A stretch of 17,707 nucleotides of DNA from Symbiodinium natans (GCA_905221605.1 CAJNDS010000890.1:1208650-1226356); one strand, 5' to 3'. Counted from the stretch's first letter, positions 1 through 8,389 are shown. Notes: generated by a model from the sequence alone, not told the origin. Numbers and translations: made by a program.

Positions 1-37
1 ACCACCAACCTGTTCAAGGCATGTACTATATGGGTGG

Positions 38-76
38 CCCTAAACCCTAAACCCTAAACCCTAAACCCTAAACCCT
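38..76 (+). repeat. CCCTAAA heptamer array
   Basis: About five and a half perfect CCCTAAA units, the TTTAGGG telomere-type heptamer read on the opposite strand. It lies inside the window with unique sequence on both sides, so it is interstitial here and not a chromosome end. Confidence 0.95.
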
Positions 77-88
77 GGCTACATGCAC

Positions 89-166
89 TCATGCATCCGG
101 GTAAGATTCGACAGGGTGATTCCAGGACATGGCGGTCGCCTCACCGTAGCTCTCCACGGAGGTCGC
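89..166 (-). CDS. Possible terminal exon, unknown protein
   Basis: Read on the minus strand, a GTGCAG acceptor at about 167-172 is followed by 25 open codons and a TGA at 89-91. The peptide has a protein-like composition and contains a loose internal repeat, VESYGEATAM then VESYPDA. GC content is much higher than in the T-rich, G-rich and AT-rich sequence on the upstream (right) side, as expected for an exon next to a low-complexity intron. I recognise no family. An open run of this length can occur by chance, so this is a candidate resting on composition, the acceptor and the in-frame stop. Confidence 0.3.
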   Translation of the reverse strand, partial: ATSVESYGEATAMSWNHPVESYPDA

Positions 167-185
167 CTGCACGGGTTTACGTTGT

Positions 186-389
186 TTTTTTCTTGTTTTT
201 TTGTTTTTTTTTTTTTTTGTGGGGGGGGGGGGGGGTGGGTCGGGTTCAGGTTTTTCAGGTTTGGGTTTCTTTCTTCGTTCAGTCTATATTATATATATAT
301 ATATATATTTATTTATTTATTTATATTTGTTTATTTACTATTACTATTATTTATTTGTTTTTTTTTTTTTTTGGGGGGGGAGGGGGGGG
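186..389. repeat. Low-complexity block: poly-T, poly-G, (AT)n
   Basis: Poly-T (about 186-218) runs into 15 G (221-235). Then follow an AT dinucleotide run (about 286-309), a TTTA-rich stretch, and a second poly-T into two G8 runs split by one A (373-389). Open reading frames across it encode only F/Y/I/G runs and are compositional. A T-run followed by a G-run occurs twice here. Confidence 0.9.
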
Positions 390-429
390 TGTTCCAGGGG
401 GTTAAGAGTGTTTAAGGTTTAGGGTTTTT

Positions 430-880
430 TGGGGGGCTTTCAGTTTTGGGCGACTGAGAGTATGAGGTGCCATTGGGCAGGCTGGCTCTCGAAGGTGCTT
501 CCCTGGCCAGCTTGCGGACATTTGAAGCCAGACACCCTAAACATTCCTATCCTCTAGGGCTTAGGGTCCTATCCTCTAGGGTGATCGTATAGAGTGCATA
601 ACATATAACATGCAACTCTAGATTACTATATATATATATATATGTACACATACAAACACACACACATATTTATATATCTATATGTGTATTGTCTATGTAT
701 ATGTATAGTTACATATATATATATATATATCATATAAGGTTCGGGCTTATAGGGGAGCCGTCAGCACGGCATCTGACCTTCTAAGCTGGGGACACGTGAA
801 CTCGCGTCTTGAGTCTTAAGCTCCCGGTTCCCAGAAGCGAGTGTGGGGCTTCTTCACAACCCCCGCACCTTAAGGGTCTC
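430..880. other. Mostly unique stretch with (TA)n runs
   Basis: No gene is recognised. It holds a 15-bp direct repeat TCCTATCCTCTAGGG (about 546 and 567), two AT dinucleotide runs (about 625-645 and 712-732), and GC-richer pieces at 445-530 and 760-870. The GC-richer pieces have open minus-strand frames of 25 to 28 codons but no convincing splice pair. Confidence 0.5.
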
Positions 881-881
881 G

Positions 882-946
882 GGGTTTAGGGTTTAGGGTT
901 TAGGGTTTAGGGTTTAGGGTTTAGGGTTTAGGGTTTAGGGTTTAGG
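882..946 (+). repeat. TTTAGGG heptamer array
   Basis: About nine nearly perfect TTTAGGG units, in the opposite orientation to the arrays at 38-76 and 1131-1188. Confidence 0.95.
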
Positions 947-1130
947 AGCCTTAACTTCAGCTCTACAAATGGGCAGTGCTCTCTAAGTTCTGGTTTTCTG
1001 CCCTAAACCCTAAACCCTTTACAAGGGTCATTGTGTTGTCAGAGTGCCATACTGTTTGGCGAAAACACGGGAAAACCCTGTGTAAGCCCCATGAACCGGA
1101 AGCCAAAAAAAAACTCTCTCCGACTAAGAA

Positions 1131-1188
1131 CCCTAACCCTAAACCCTAAACCCCAAACCCTAAACCCTAAACCCTAAACCCTAAATCT
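1131..1188 (+). repeat. CCCTAAA heptamer array
   Basis: About eight CCCTAAA units, including one CCCTAA and one CCCCAAA variant. A short two-unit array lies at 1001-1017, and a more degenerate cluster at 1321-1367. Confidence 0.92.
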
Positions 1189-1450
1189 AAATTATTATAA
1201 CTCACGACTGCGAGTCGCCAGTCATTTTCGCCGGGCCGGGGGGGGGGGGGTTCTGGATGCAAAGGGTTTGGGGGCTTCCCCAAGCAGCCTTACAGAGATG
1301 TTCAAGAAATTCCCTGAGCCCGAAACCCTAAAGCCTGAACCCTAAACCCCTAAAACCCCAAAACCCTACACAGTGGCAGCTGTGGGGCTTAGGAAGTTCA
1401 GTTTACCCAGGCTCTAGCTGCAGACTCAGTGGGCCATTAACTTAGTAGCC

Positions 1451-1552
1451 CAGTAGCTGAGTTGCTGAGTTCAGAAGCCCCCAAAAATGTGTACACTTTC
1501 AGTTCTATAGGTAGTATCCCAAAAAGTGTAAAGTGTGCTCACTCAGCTACTG
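1451..1552. mobile_element. MITE-like TIR element, family 1
   Basis: A perfect 12-bp inverted repeat, CAGTAGCTGAGT at 1451-1462 and its complement at 1541-1552, bounds 102 bp. Inside the termini, an ACACTTT block near 1493-1499 is matched by AAAGTGT near 1530-1536, so most of the element could fold on itself. There is no coding capacity. A target-site duplication is not obvious. The structure suggests a short non-autonomous DNA element or an introner-like unit. Only one copy is in this window. Confidence 0.6.
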
Positions 1553-1734
1553 AGGCAACCCTATTCTAATAAGGGCACGCTTTTTTTGGTTGGTTACTTG
1601 ACAACGGGACCCAGAACCAAAAAAAAGGGTAAAGGGCACTGGGCTACCAAGTTAAGAACTTTGAGTTTAAGGCTCCCTTGACCAAGTTTCTCCCCCTTAG
1701 AACCATCACGAACCGAGATTTGGTTACCCCCAGA

Positions 1735-1901
1735 ACCCCCCCGAACCCCCTAAGCTCCCTAACCCTAAACTCCCTAAACACGCTGAGACTCCTTAAACTC
1801 CCTAACTAACTCCCTCAATCCCAGGCCCTAAACCCTAAACCCTCAACCCCAAAACCCCAAACCCCGCAACCCTAAACCCCTAAACCCCTAAACCCGAAAC
1901 T
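1735..1901 (+). repeat. Degenerate CCCTAAA cluster
   Basis: A run of CCCTAAA variants with inserted C or changed bases (CCCCTAAA, CCCGAAA, TCCCTAA). It looks like a decayed or error-prone heptamer array. Confidence 0.8.
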
Positions 1902-1927
1902 CCCGACGCCTCAGTGTCGTTCTCCAC

Positions 1928-1951
1928 CTTGATCTCTTCAAGGGTGTCGTC
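1928..1951 (-). CDS. Possible short exon ending EEIK
   Basis: On the minus strand a T-rich tract and TTGACAG acceptor precede GAC GAC ACC CTT GAA GAG ATC AAG (DDTLEEIK), followed by GTGGAG, a possible GT donor. If the donor is not used, the frame stays open through VENDTEASG to about 1900. A second fragment about 600 bp away ends in the same EIK and the same 12 bases. No family is recognised. The call rests on splice-like edges and composition only. Confidence 0.25.
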
Positions 1952-1971
1952 CTGTCAAAAAATGAACGGCG

Positions 1972-2024
1972 GGTTTAGGGTTTCGGGTTTAGGGTTTTGG
2001 GGTTTAGGGTTTCGGGTTTAGGGT
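1972..2024 (+). repeat. TTTAGGG array, degenerate
   Basis: About seven units mixing TTTAGGG with TTTCGGG and TTTTGGGG variants. It faces the opposite way to the cluster just to its left. Confidence 0.85.
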
Positions 2025-2102
2025 GAGCTTGGTGTATCCACTAAGCCCCCCGATCTCAATCAAACGAAGTCTCACCCAGCAAAATCGAGGGGACGTTTGT
2101 AA

Positions 2103-2277
2103 CCTAAACCCGAAACCCTAAAACTCCTAAACCCTAAACTCCCCAGGCCCTAAACACCCTAAATCCCCCCAAGCCCCTTAAGCCCTGAATCCTCAACCCT
2201 GAAAACCCTAAGTCCACAACCCTAAACCCTAAATCCTCAACCCTAAACCCGCTACCCTAAACCCTAAATCCTGATGC
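2103..2277 (+). repeat. Degenerate CCCTAAA cluster
   Basis: A long run of diverged CCCTAAA-type units (CCCTGAA, CCTCAAC, CCCTAAT) that breaks into unique sequence near 2278. Confidence 0.8.
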
Positions 2278-2456
2278 CTTCCAGGTTTTTTCAATGAGTT
2301 GGGCCCAGGACCCTGCAACTCGCAACAGTCATGGATCCGGCCCTTGGGGTTGCAGTTTATGCTTTAGGGGATAGGGCTTAAGGCCTTCGGGGGGGGAGTT
2401 TGGGGTTGGGTGTAGGGTGTATGAGTCCTATGACTGAAGGAAATCTCCCCCTAATT

Positions 2457-2485
2457 TAGGGTTTAGGGTTTAGGGTTTAGGGTCT
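2457..2485 (+). repeat. TTTAGGG array, short
   Basis: Four TTTAGGG units within otherwise unique sequence. Confidence 0.9.
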
Positions 2486-2545
2486 AGTGGAATTTCTTGC
2501 CCTAAACGGTAAACCCTCAACCCTTGGCCCTAAACCCCTGCACCT

Positions 2546-2581
2546 TGATCTCAGAGAGCATGCCAACCACCTCGACTCCCG
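2546..2581 (-). CDS. Possible short exon ending SEIK
   Basis: On the minus strand, about 12 codons (GVEVVGMLSEIK) end in AAG followed by GTGCAG, a possible GT donor. A candidate acceptor is CATCCACAG at about 2588-2596, which would add a few residues at the start. The 12 bases spanning the proposed donor are identical to those of the exon-like piece at 1928-1951. No family is recognised, and coordinates are approximate at the 5' side. Confidence 0.25.
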
Positions 2582-2589
2582 AATCTGTG

Positions 2590-2692
2590 GATGGGCATAG
2601 GTTCAGGACTTAGGGTTTGGGGGGTTTGGGGTCTAGGGCTTTAGGGTTTAGGCTTTCATAGATGGGCATCGGTTCAGGATTTAGGGTTTCGG
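2590..2692 (+). repeat. Direct repeat of about 30 bp
   Basis: GATGGGCAT followed by GGTTCAGGA and TTAGGGTTT occurs at 2590 and again at 2661, offset 71 bp. Heptamer-type sequence lies between the two copies. Confidence 0.75.
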
Positions 2693-2752
2693 GCCTTTTT
2701 GGGCTTGAGGGTATTCGGCTTTAGTCTAGGTGGTTTGGGGTTTAGGGCAAAA

Positions 2753-2824
2753 ACCCTGAACCCCAAACCATAAACCCTAAACCCTAAACCCTAAACCCTA
2801 AACCCCAAACCCTAAACCCTAAAC
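2753..2824 (+). repeat. CCCTAAA heptamer array
   Basis: About ten CCCTAAA units with a few CCCCAAA and CCATAAA variants. Confidence 0.9.
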
Positions 2825-2947
2825 GAATGCAATGGACCTTGGCTTGTTCTGCAAGGGGATCTAGACCCATTTCTTCGTAAAGCAAACCTAAGCCCTGAGC
2901 CCCAAACCCGAGCCTTTGAGTGCCTGAAGACCTACATCAGGCGCACA

Positions 2948-3035
2948 CCCGAAACCCTACACCGCAAACCCTAAACCCTAAACCCTAAACCCTAAACCCG
3001 AAACCCGAAACCCTACACCCTAAACCCTAAGCCCT
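2948..3035 (+). repeat. CCCTAAA heptamer array, partly diverged
   Basis: About twelve units including CCCGAAA and CCCTACA variants. Unique sequence at 2825-2947 separates it from the previous array. Confidence 0.88.
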
Positions 3036-3091
3036 GGCCTTTGTTCTCGTAACCCAAGGGTTAGCCTTTCTTTTCCGCCATAGAAATTCGG

Positions 3092-3210
3092 CCTAAACCC
3101 TAAACCCTAAACCCTAAACCCTAAACCCTAAACCCTAAACCCTAAACCCTAAACCCTAAACCCTAAACCCTAAACCCTAAACCCTAAACCCTAAACCCTA
3201 AACCCTAAAC
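3092..3210 (+). repeat. Longest perfect CCCTAAA array
   Basis: An unbroken 119-bp run, 17 heptamers, the longest uninterrupted heptamer array in the window. The perfection suggests recent origin or active homogenisation compared with the decayed clusters nearby. Confidence 0.97.
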
Positions 3211-3291
3211 GCCAAGCAGAAGCCGACATGAGCAGGTTGTTAGCCACTTGGGGCCCTCCCAGGGCTCCCCCCAAGAACAAAAACAGGGCTT

Positions 3292-3352
3292 GGGGTTTAG
3301 GATTTGGGGTTTAGGGTTTAGGGTTTAGGGTTTAGGGTTTAGGGTTTAGGGC
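3292..3352 (+). repeat. TTTAGGG heptamer array
   Basis: About eight units, in the opposite orientation to the 17-unit array that ends 80 bp earlier. The two could pair as an inverted repeat. Confidence 0.94.
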
Positions 3353-3461
3353 TTACCAAAAACCCTCCATCCCCAGCCCGAGATTGCTTTCCCAAAGCCT
3401 GTACCCCTTCATCCCAAGCCCTAAAGCCCTTCTCCTTCACCCTTCAAGCCCTGAATCTGTA

Positions 3462-3612
3462 GCCCTAAACCCTAAACCCTAAACCCTCAACCCTAAACCC
3501 TTCAATCCCCTAAACCTACTAGTCCTAAACCCTCAAGCAGCTCCCCGTCCCCCAACTGAACCTGTGGTGGCTTTTGGGGTGTTCAGGGTTTAGGGTTTAG
3601 GGTTTAGGGTTT
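3462..3612. repeat. Two facing heptamer clusters
   Basis: A diverged CCCTAAA cluster (about 3462-3530) and a four-unit TTTAGGG array (3586-3612) face each other across about 55 bp of unique sequence. Confidence 0.85.
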
Positions 3613-3613
3613 G

Positions 3614-3679
3614 ACCAGCACCCCTGGAGCCCGCGAACCCCTGGGCGAAGCGCATAGCCCGGGTCGGCTGCACCTCTGC
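3614..3679 (-). other. GC-rich unique fragment, possibly exonic
   Basis: A GC-rich island on the minus strand with two open frames, preceded by a CGCAGAG acceptor-like end at the G-run and followed by GTCAAACCC. It is sandwiched between a G28 run and a heptamer array. No recognisable protein. Confidence 0.2.
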
Positions 3680-3708
3680 GGGGGGGGGGGGGGGGGGGGG
3701 GGGGGGGC

Positions 3709-3740
<32 letters not shown>

Positions 3741-3752
3741 CTCTCTCTCTAT
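3680..3752 (+). repeat. G28 run followed by (AT)n and (CT)n
   Basis: 28 consecutive G (3680-3707), then ATATAT with one TATG interruption (3709-3740), then CTCTCTCT. On the minus strand this reads as poly-proline and YIYIYI, which is compositional and not a gene. The G run is long enough to form quadruplexes. Confidence 0.95.
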
Positions 3753-4270
3753 GGTCGCTAACCACCAGGTTTTGAGGTGTGTCGTTTTCTCTGTTGAAGG
3801 TGAAGCTTGCACCCGACTCCCTTCAGAGACTTTCCCAAATTAACTCAGAAGCATTATGACACGAAATGCCTCCCCCAATCCGAAGGGCCTGCAGAAACCT
3901 TAAGTCCTTAATAGTGATTATATTAGGGGGACCTAGGGGGGGGGGGTACTATAACCCCTATGAAGGACTAACACCTTCAAGGACTAACCCCCCCCCCCCC
4001 CCCCGCAAAAAACAAAAAAAACAAAAACAAGCCTTAAACCCTAAACTCTACACCCAAAATAACTGAGAAGAGACTTGGACCCAAAGCCATGGCCGCAACA
4101 ACTGCCTGAAGCACTTAGCCCTGGCCCACCCTTCTGCAAGAAGGCTTATGGTTTTGGAGTTGTTGGGGTTTAGGATTTGAGGCTTGTGGTCTAGGAGTTT
4201 AGGGGACGGTTGGGGGATTTGGCTTAGGGCCTAGGTGGCATCAAGCTCGAAGCCCGGGATCCCCCCCCCC
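3753..4270. other. Unique stretch with C and G runs
   Basis: No gene is recognised. It holds G10 at about 3946, a C run at about 3987-4004, an A-rich CAAAAAACAAAAA stretch after it, C10 at 4261-4270, and scattered single heptamer variants. Confidence 0.55.
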
Positions 4271-4322
4271 GAACCCTAAACCCTAAACCCCAAACCCTAA
4301 ACCCCCTAAATCCTAAACCCCC
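4271..4322 (+). repeat. CCCTAAA heptamer array, partly diverged
   Basis: About seven CCCTAAA-type units immediately after a C10 run. Confidence 0.88.
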
Positions 4323-4408
4323 ATCGGCAAACGAATGTCGACTGGGATTGGGGCTGCGCTGGCCGCTCAGGAAAGCTGTCACCTTTCACACAGCGGCTCG
4401 CGAGCTTT

Positions 4409-4556
4409 GGGGTTCGGGTTGTTTAGGGTTTCGGGTTTAGGGTTTAAAGTTTAGGGAGGGCCCCAAGTCCTAAACCCTATAAACCCAAATCCCTAAAACC
4501 CTAAACCCTCATGGACCCTAATAGGCACTAAACCCTAAACCCTAAGTCCCTAAACC
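4409..4556. repeat. Facing degenerate heptamer clusters
   Basis: TTTAGGG-type units (4409-4456) are followed by diverged CCCTAAA-type units (about 4468-4556), so the two halves are roughly inverted relative to each other. Confidence 0.75.
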
Positions 4557-4676
4557 CTTTTGGCCCTACAGACCCCTAGACCGGAACCCACGCGCCACTT
4601 CCTAAATGCACTGGCCAGCCTGGACAGCCCCCGCTAAACCCTCGACAGGTCTTAGGGACCTCGGCCTTTCTGAGCT

Positions 4677-4790
4677 CTTACTACTTACTTCTCCAATAGC
4701 CAAGGGGAAAAAAGGTTAAACCTTATTATTCCTACTAAATAAGGAAACCCAAAAAGTTTAAAGTTCAGCTGTTGGAGCAGTAAGTCTTAC
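4677..4790. mobile_element. MITE-like TIR element, family 2
   Basis: Imperfect inverted termini of about 23 bp: the left arm 4677-4700 contains CTTCTCCAATAGC, and the right arm 4768-4790 reads in reverse complement CTGCTCCAACAGC. The interior also has complementary TTATT/AATAA blocks. The right edge abuts an 11-bp tandem duplication, TCTTACCTGCC twice (about 4785-4806). On the minus strand this duplication gives two successive GGCAG|GTAAGA splice donors at the end of a candidate exon. This position suggests an introner-like element. Confidence 0.55.
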
Positions 4791-4805
4791 CTGCCTCTTA
4801 CCTGC

Positions 4806-4850
4806 CCTGAGGCTCGTTGGCCACAAAGCCGGCGTGGGCTTGAAGGCCCT
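4806..4850 (-). CDS. Possible exon with canonical splice sites
   Basis: On the minus strand a pyrimidine-containing tract ending TTATAG precedes about 45 bases that read GLQAHAGFVANEPQGR in one open frame. They end in GGGCAG followed by GTAAGA, a near-consensus donor. A second copy of that donor lies 11 bp further on, next to the TIR element at 4677-4790. No family is recognised. The splice-site quality on both sides is the best of any left-half candidate. Confidence 0.35.
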
Positions 4851-5014
4851 ATAACAGTGGGGTTAAAACCTGAAAATCCCCAAACGAACCACAAACCCTA
4901 AATCAAATGATCAGTCCTCCCAATAAGGTCCGTTTTTGAGCACCCACATATTACAGCGTTTGAGGGTCCCCAGTTAAACCCTGCTTGGGGCTTAGGGTTT
5001 TGGGATAAGTTTAA

Positions 5015-5091
5015 GTTTAGGGTTTAGGGTTTAGGGTTTAGGGTTTAGGGTTTAGGGTTTAGGGTTTAGGGTTTAGGGTTTGGGGTTTAGG
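5015..5091 (+). repeat. TTTAGGG heptamer array
   Basis: About eleven nearly perfect units ending just before the sequence gap. The array may have contributed to the assembly break. Confidence 0.95.
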
Positions 5092-5107
5092 CTATGCTTT
5101 TTTGAAG

Positions 5108-5207
5108 NNNNNNNNNNNNNNNNNNNNNNNNNNNNNNNNNNNNNNNNNNNNNNNNNNNNNNNNNNNNNNNNNNNNNNNNNNNNNNNNNNNNNNNNNNNNN
5201 NNNNNNN
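5108..5207. other. Assembly gap, 100 N
   Basis: Exactly 100 N, the conventional placeholder for a gap of unknown size. The sequences on either side (heptamer array and AT minisatellite) need not be this close in the genome. Confidence 0.99.
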
Positions 5208-5900
5208 TTAATAATTTTAATAATTTTAATAATTTTAAAAATTTTAATTTTCGGGGAGCCTCTCAGGGCAGAAATTAATATTTTTAATAATTTTAATAAT
5301 TTTTAATAATTTTAATAATTTTTAATGATTTTAATAATTTTAATTTTCCGGGAGCCTCTCAGGGCAGAAATTAATAATTTTAATAATTTTAATAATTTTA
5401 ATAATTTTAATAATTTAATTTTCCGGGAGCCTCTCAGGGCAGAAATTAATAATTGTAATAATTTTAATAATTTTAATAATTTTAATATTTTTTCTAATTT
5501 TAATTTTCAGGGAGCCTCTCAGGGCAGAAAATAATAATTTTAATAATTTTAAGAATTTTAATAATTTTAATAATTTTAATAATTTTAATAATTTTAACAA
5601 TTTTAATAATTTTAATAACTTTAATAATTTTAAGAATTTTAATAATTTTAATTTTCCGGGAGCCTCTCATGGCAGAAATTAATAATTTTAATAATTTTAA
5701 TAATTTTAATAATTTTAATAATTTTAATTTTCCGGGAGCCTCTCAGGGCAGATAATTTTAATAATTTTAATAATTTTAATAATTTTAATAATTTTAATAA
5801 TTTTAATAATTTTAATAATTTTAATAATTTTAATTTTCCGGGAGCCTCTCAGGGCAGAAATTAATAATTTTAATAATTTTAATAATTTTAATAATTTTAA
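5208..5900 (+). repeat. AT nonamer minisatellite with GC-rich punctuation
   Basis: Long runs of the nonamer TTTTAATAA are interrupted seven times by a conserved block of about 25 bp containing CCGGGAGCCTCTCAGGGCAG. The blocks lie near 5250, 5347, 5423, 5508, 5655, 5731 and 5837. Spacing between blocks varies from about 75 to 147 bp, because the number of nonamers changes while the block does not. Open frames (NFNNFNN on plus, LLKLLK on minus) arise because the nonamer is a multiple of three and lacks stops in those frames. I do not consider them genes. Confidence 0.95.
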
Positions 5901-6135
5901 ATGTACTTTTTTAGCTTAGAATCAGTAAAAACTGAAAATTTGCTCAAAGAATCCTACAACATAGTAAAAAATCGCAAAAATTGACCAATTTTGGGGGCCC
6001 GTGTAGTATAAAATCAAATAAAAAACGGTACGTGAGAATGCCTTCAGATGCAGGAGAAAAGAGTACCCAGAAACCGCGGTATCATCTCCAAAAAATGACA
6101 AAAACACACCGTACTCTCCTACGCGATCCTACGCG
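5901..6135. other. AT-rich unique flank of the satellite
   Basis: Unique AT-rich sequence between the minisatellite and the satellite island. An 8-bp direct repeat CCTACGCG (about 6118 and 6128) lies at the boundary with the first satellite unit. No gene seen. Confidence 0.6.
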
Positions 6136-8389
6136 CTATCCTGCATTCCTTCCTCTTTGTCTTTGGTTCGGAAAAGAAAGGAACGGCTACCAGCCTCCCT
6201 CCCGACTTACATCTTTACATTCTCTTGTTTCGTCCTGCTCACCCGGAAAGAAGGTCTGCCTCCAGTCTTTCCTCGCCTCCCTGCTCACTATTATGAGTTC
6301 CTTTCACTTCTCTTCTGTTGCTTACATTCTTCTCAAAAGTGTGAAAGGTGCGGGGGACATCCCTTTCACTTTGTCTCTTCTGGGGAAATTCCCAATTGCA
6401 GGAGGCTCTCTCTCCTTGTCTTTGTTCTGTGTTCATATAGGGAATGAAGATAGAAGATGAATAAATAAGAAAGAATCAAGTCTATAATGTCCTCTATCCG
6501 TGTCTCTTGTGATTTCTTCAATTCCTATCTCTGCAGATTCTTCAAAATGGAAGGCGGACTTCTTCCTCCAACCAAAAGCGACCTTCTCAAAAAGAAGACA
6601 AGAGACGAACATCAATCACCGGAACCTGACTCCTAATCTCCTGTGTTTCCTTGCCTCTTTCCTCGCTATTCTCTCTTCCTTTCTTCTCTCCCGGTGCTTA
6701 CATTCCCATCAACATGAAAATTGAGGGGGCAGCGCATCCCTTTCCTTTCCCCATCAAAGAAAGGCTGCCTTCCTATCCGCGTATGTTCTTCCCTCTTCCT
6801 TCCGAAAAGACTATAAGAGGTAGGGGTAAACAGAATGAAAGAGGAGTCTCCTGTTGCTTTCCGACTACCTTCTCACCACAAAAAGGAACCTTCCCACTCT
6901 TCCCTACTTTCTTTCTTTTATCTTTTTGCACTTTACGTTTCCCGCTGAGAAAATGAGACGTTTCCCACTGAGAAAATGAGACAATGATGACAATAAGGAA
7001 AAAAGATCACCTGCCTGTATTTTCAGACCTGTCCGCTGCATCTTTTCCCTTTACATCGCAGATTGAAGGAAAGCAAAAAAGTCAGAGGGAAGAATCCCTT
7101 TCCCTACCTTTCCCAGTTCATTCCTTGTGCTTTCCATGTTCTTTGGAATTGCTTTGTTCTTCAGCAAGGAAAAGCGCAACTTCCCTCTCAATTTCATGTT
7201 TCCATTTCTCCGATGTCTTTTTCATTCAAGAAGCAAGCGGAGGGGCTGCCTCCTGTGTTTCCTTGCCTCTTTCCTCGCTATTCTCTTTTCCTTTCTCTTC
7301 TCTCTTGGTGCTTACATTCTTATGAAAAACGTGAAAGTTGTGGGGGCATCCCTTTCGCTTTCTCTCTTCTGGGGAAATTCCCAATTGCAGGGGGCTCTCT
7401 CTCCTTGTCTGTCTTCTTTTCTCATACATAGGGAAAGGAGAAAGAAGATGAAGAACTAGGAAAGAATCATTTCCACACATTCCTCTATTCCTACTGTCCG
7501 GAGATTGGCAAGCTTTCGGAAGCTCTGGTCTCTAGTCACGCCTGACCAAAGTCAACTTCCCGTGCGTGAGGGCCATATGTGAGGGGCCAGGAGGGGGGCA
7601 GAAAGTCCGGAATATGGTAGTGTTTCGAGTTTCAAATTCGTTTCCATAGTTTCAAATTAGTCTCAAGTCAGTTTCAAACTAGTTTCAAAATCCAGTTGAA
7701 ATATCGCTGTTAAGGAGGAGCTGCAATTTCTGTCCGCGCTTGTTGAAAACCAGAACCTCTAGAGATTCCTGCATTTTTTGCAATTGCGCGTAGAAAAACG
7801 CAGTTTCCCCTTAACAACGAATTCGCAACTGGATTTTGAAACTGTTTTGCAACTAGTCTGAAACTACAGAAACGAATTTGAAACTTGAAGAACGCAGCAT
7901 TTCTGCTCCCTGGCGCTTGGCCACGCCCAAGCAAGAGGAGGCTAGAAGCCGCGGCTCGCGAAACCAGCAACAACTCTTGCCAAGGCAGCCACGCAATCAC
8001 AAGTCAGTAAATTATCTTGTCTGAGACTGTGTCTCTTCTGAGTTGTTCTATTCCTTTCTCTGCATCCTTTCTTCTTCTCACTTGTCCTTTCACTTTTCTT
8101 TTGTCTCTTCTCACTCCAACCAAAAGGGAAATCGCAAGGGAGTCATATAGGGAAAGGAGACAACGTGAAGAAATAAGAAAGAATCATTTCCATATTGTCC
8201 CCTATTCCTGTCTCTAAATCTGCAGATTTTTCAGAATGGAAGGAGGGCTTCTTTCTCCCTCTCACTTTTCCTTTCGCTTTTCTTTATATTTTCTCACTCC
8301 AACCAAGCAGACAAGGGAGAGGGGTGAGAGATAGAACGCCCTTTACCTTCTCAAAACATAGAGAGGTGACGAAAATCAATCACGGAAAC
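6136..8389 (+). repeat. Higher-order satellite unit, copy 1
   Basis: First of three near-identical units (2254 bp to the next copy). Each unit contains three diverged subunits marked by GAAAGAATCA (at 6469, 7460 and 8177 here). After the mark come a T/C-rich stretch and, in two of the three subunits, a TCAAAATGGAAGG or TCAGAATGGAAGG block. Upstream of each mark is a purine-rich block of the type CATATAGGGAAAGGAG. The plus strand is strongly pyrimidine-rich, which explains the many stop-free frames. No heptamer sequence occurs inside. Confidence 0.95.
7507..7981. repeat. Long imperfect hairpin in satellite copy 1
   Basis: Two arms of roughly 130 to 150 nt (core about 7585-7738 and 7785-7925) are complementary. 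They share, in inverted orientation, GTTTCAAATTCGTTTC, GTTTCAAAATCCAGTTG, a GTTAAGG block and GCAGAAA. The outer edges may reach GGCAAG at 7507 and CTTGCC at 7976-7981. The left arm also contains several GTTTCAAA direct repeats. It resembles a fold-back element captured by the satellite. Confidence 0.8.

Noticed and set aside
760-870. A tRNA-like look to a hairpin-rich segment
   Set aside because: No consistent acceptor stem, anticodon arm or GGTTCGA-type B box could be placed.
38-946. The left end as a true chromosome end
   Set aside because: The first array has only five to six units, unique sequence lies to its left, and the next array is in the opposite orientation. There is no terminal run.
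1581-1627. A small hairpin, TTTTTTTGGTT and AACCAAAAAAA
   Set aside because: The stem is short and mostly homopolymer, and is likely to arise by chance.
3597-3812. A 71-codon minus-strand frame with IYIYIY and poly-proline
   Set aside because: Most of it translates the (AT)n and G28 runs. Only the GC-rich part at 3614-3679 is kept, as a weak candidate.
5325-5600. Repeat proteins NFNNFNN (plus) and LLKLLK (minus) resembling a leucine-zipper-like coil
   Set aside because: They are the direct product of a stop-free nonamer repeat. The GC block between the repeats is not of fixed phase, and there is no promoter or splice context.
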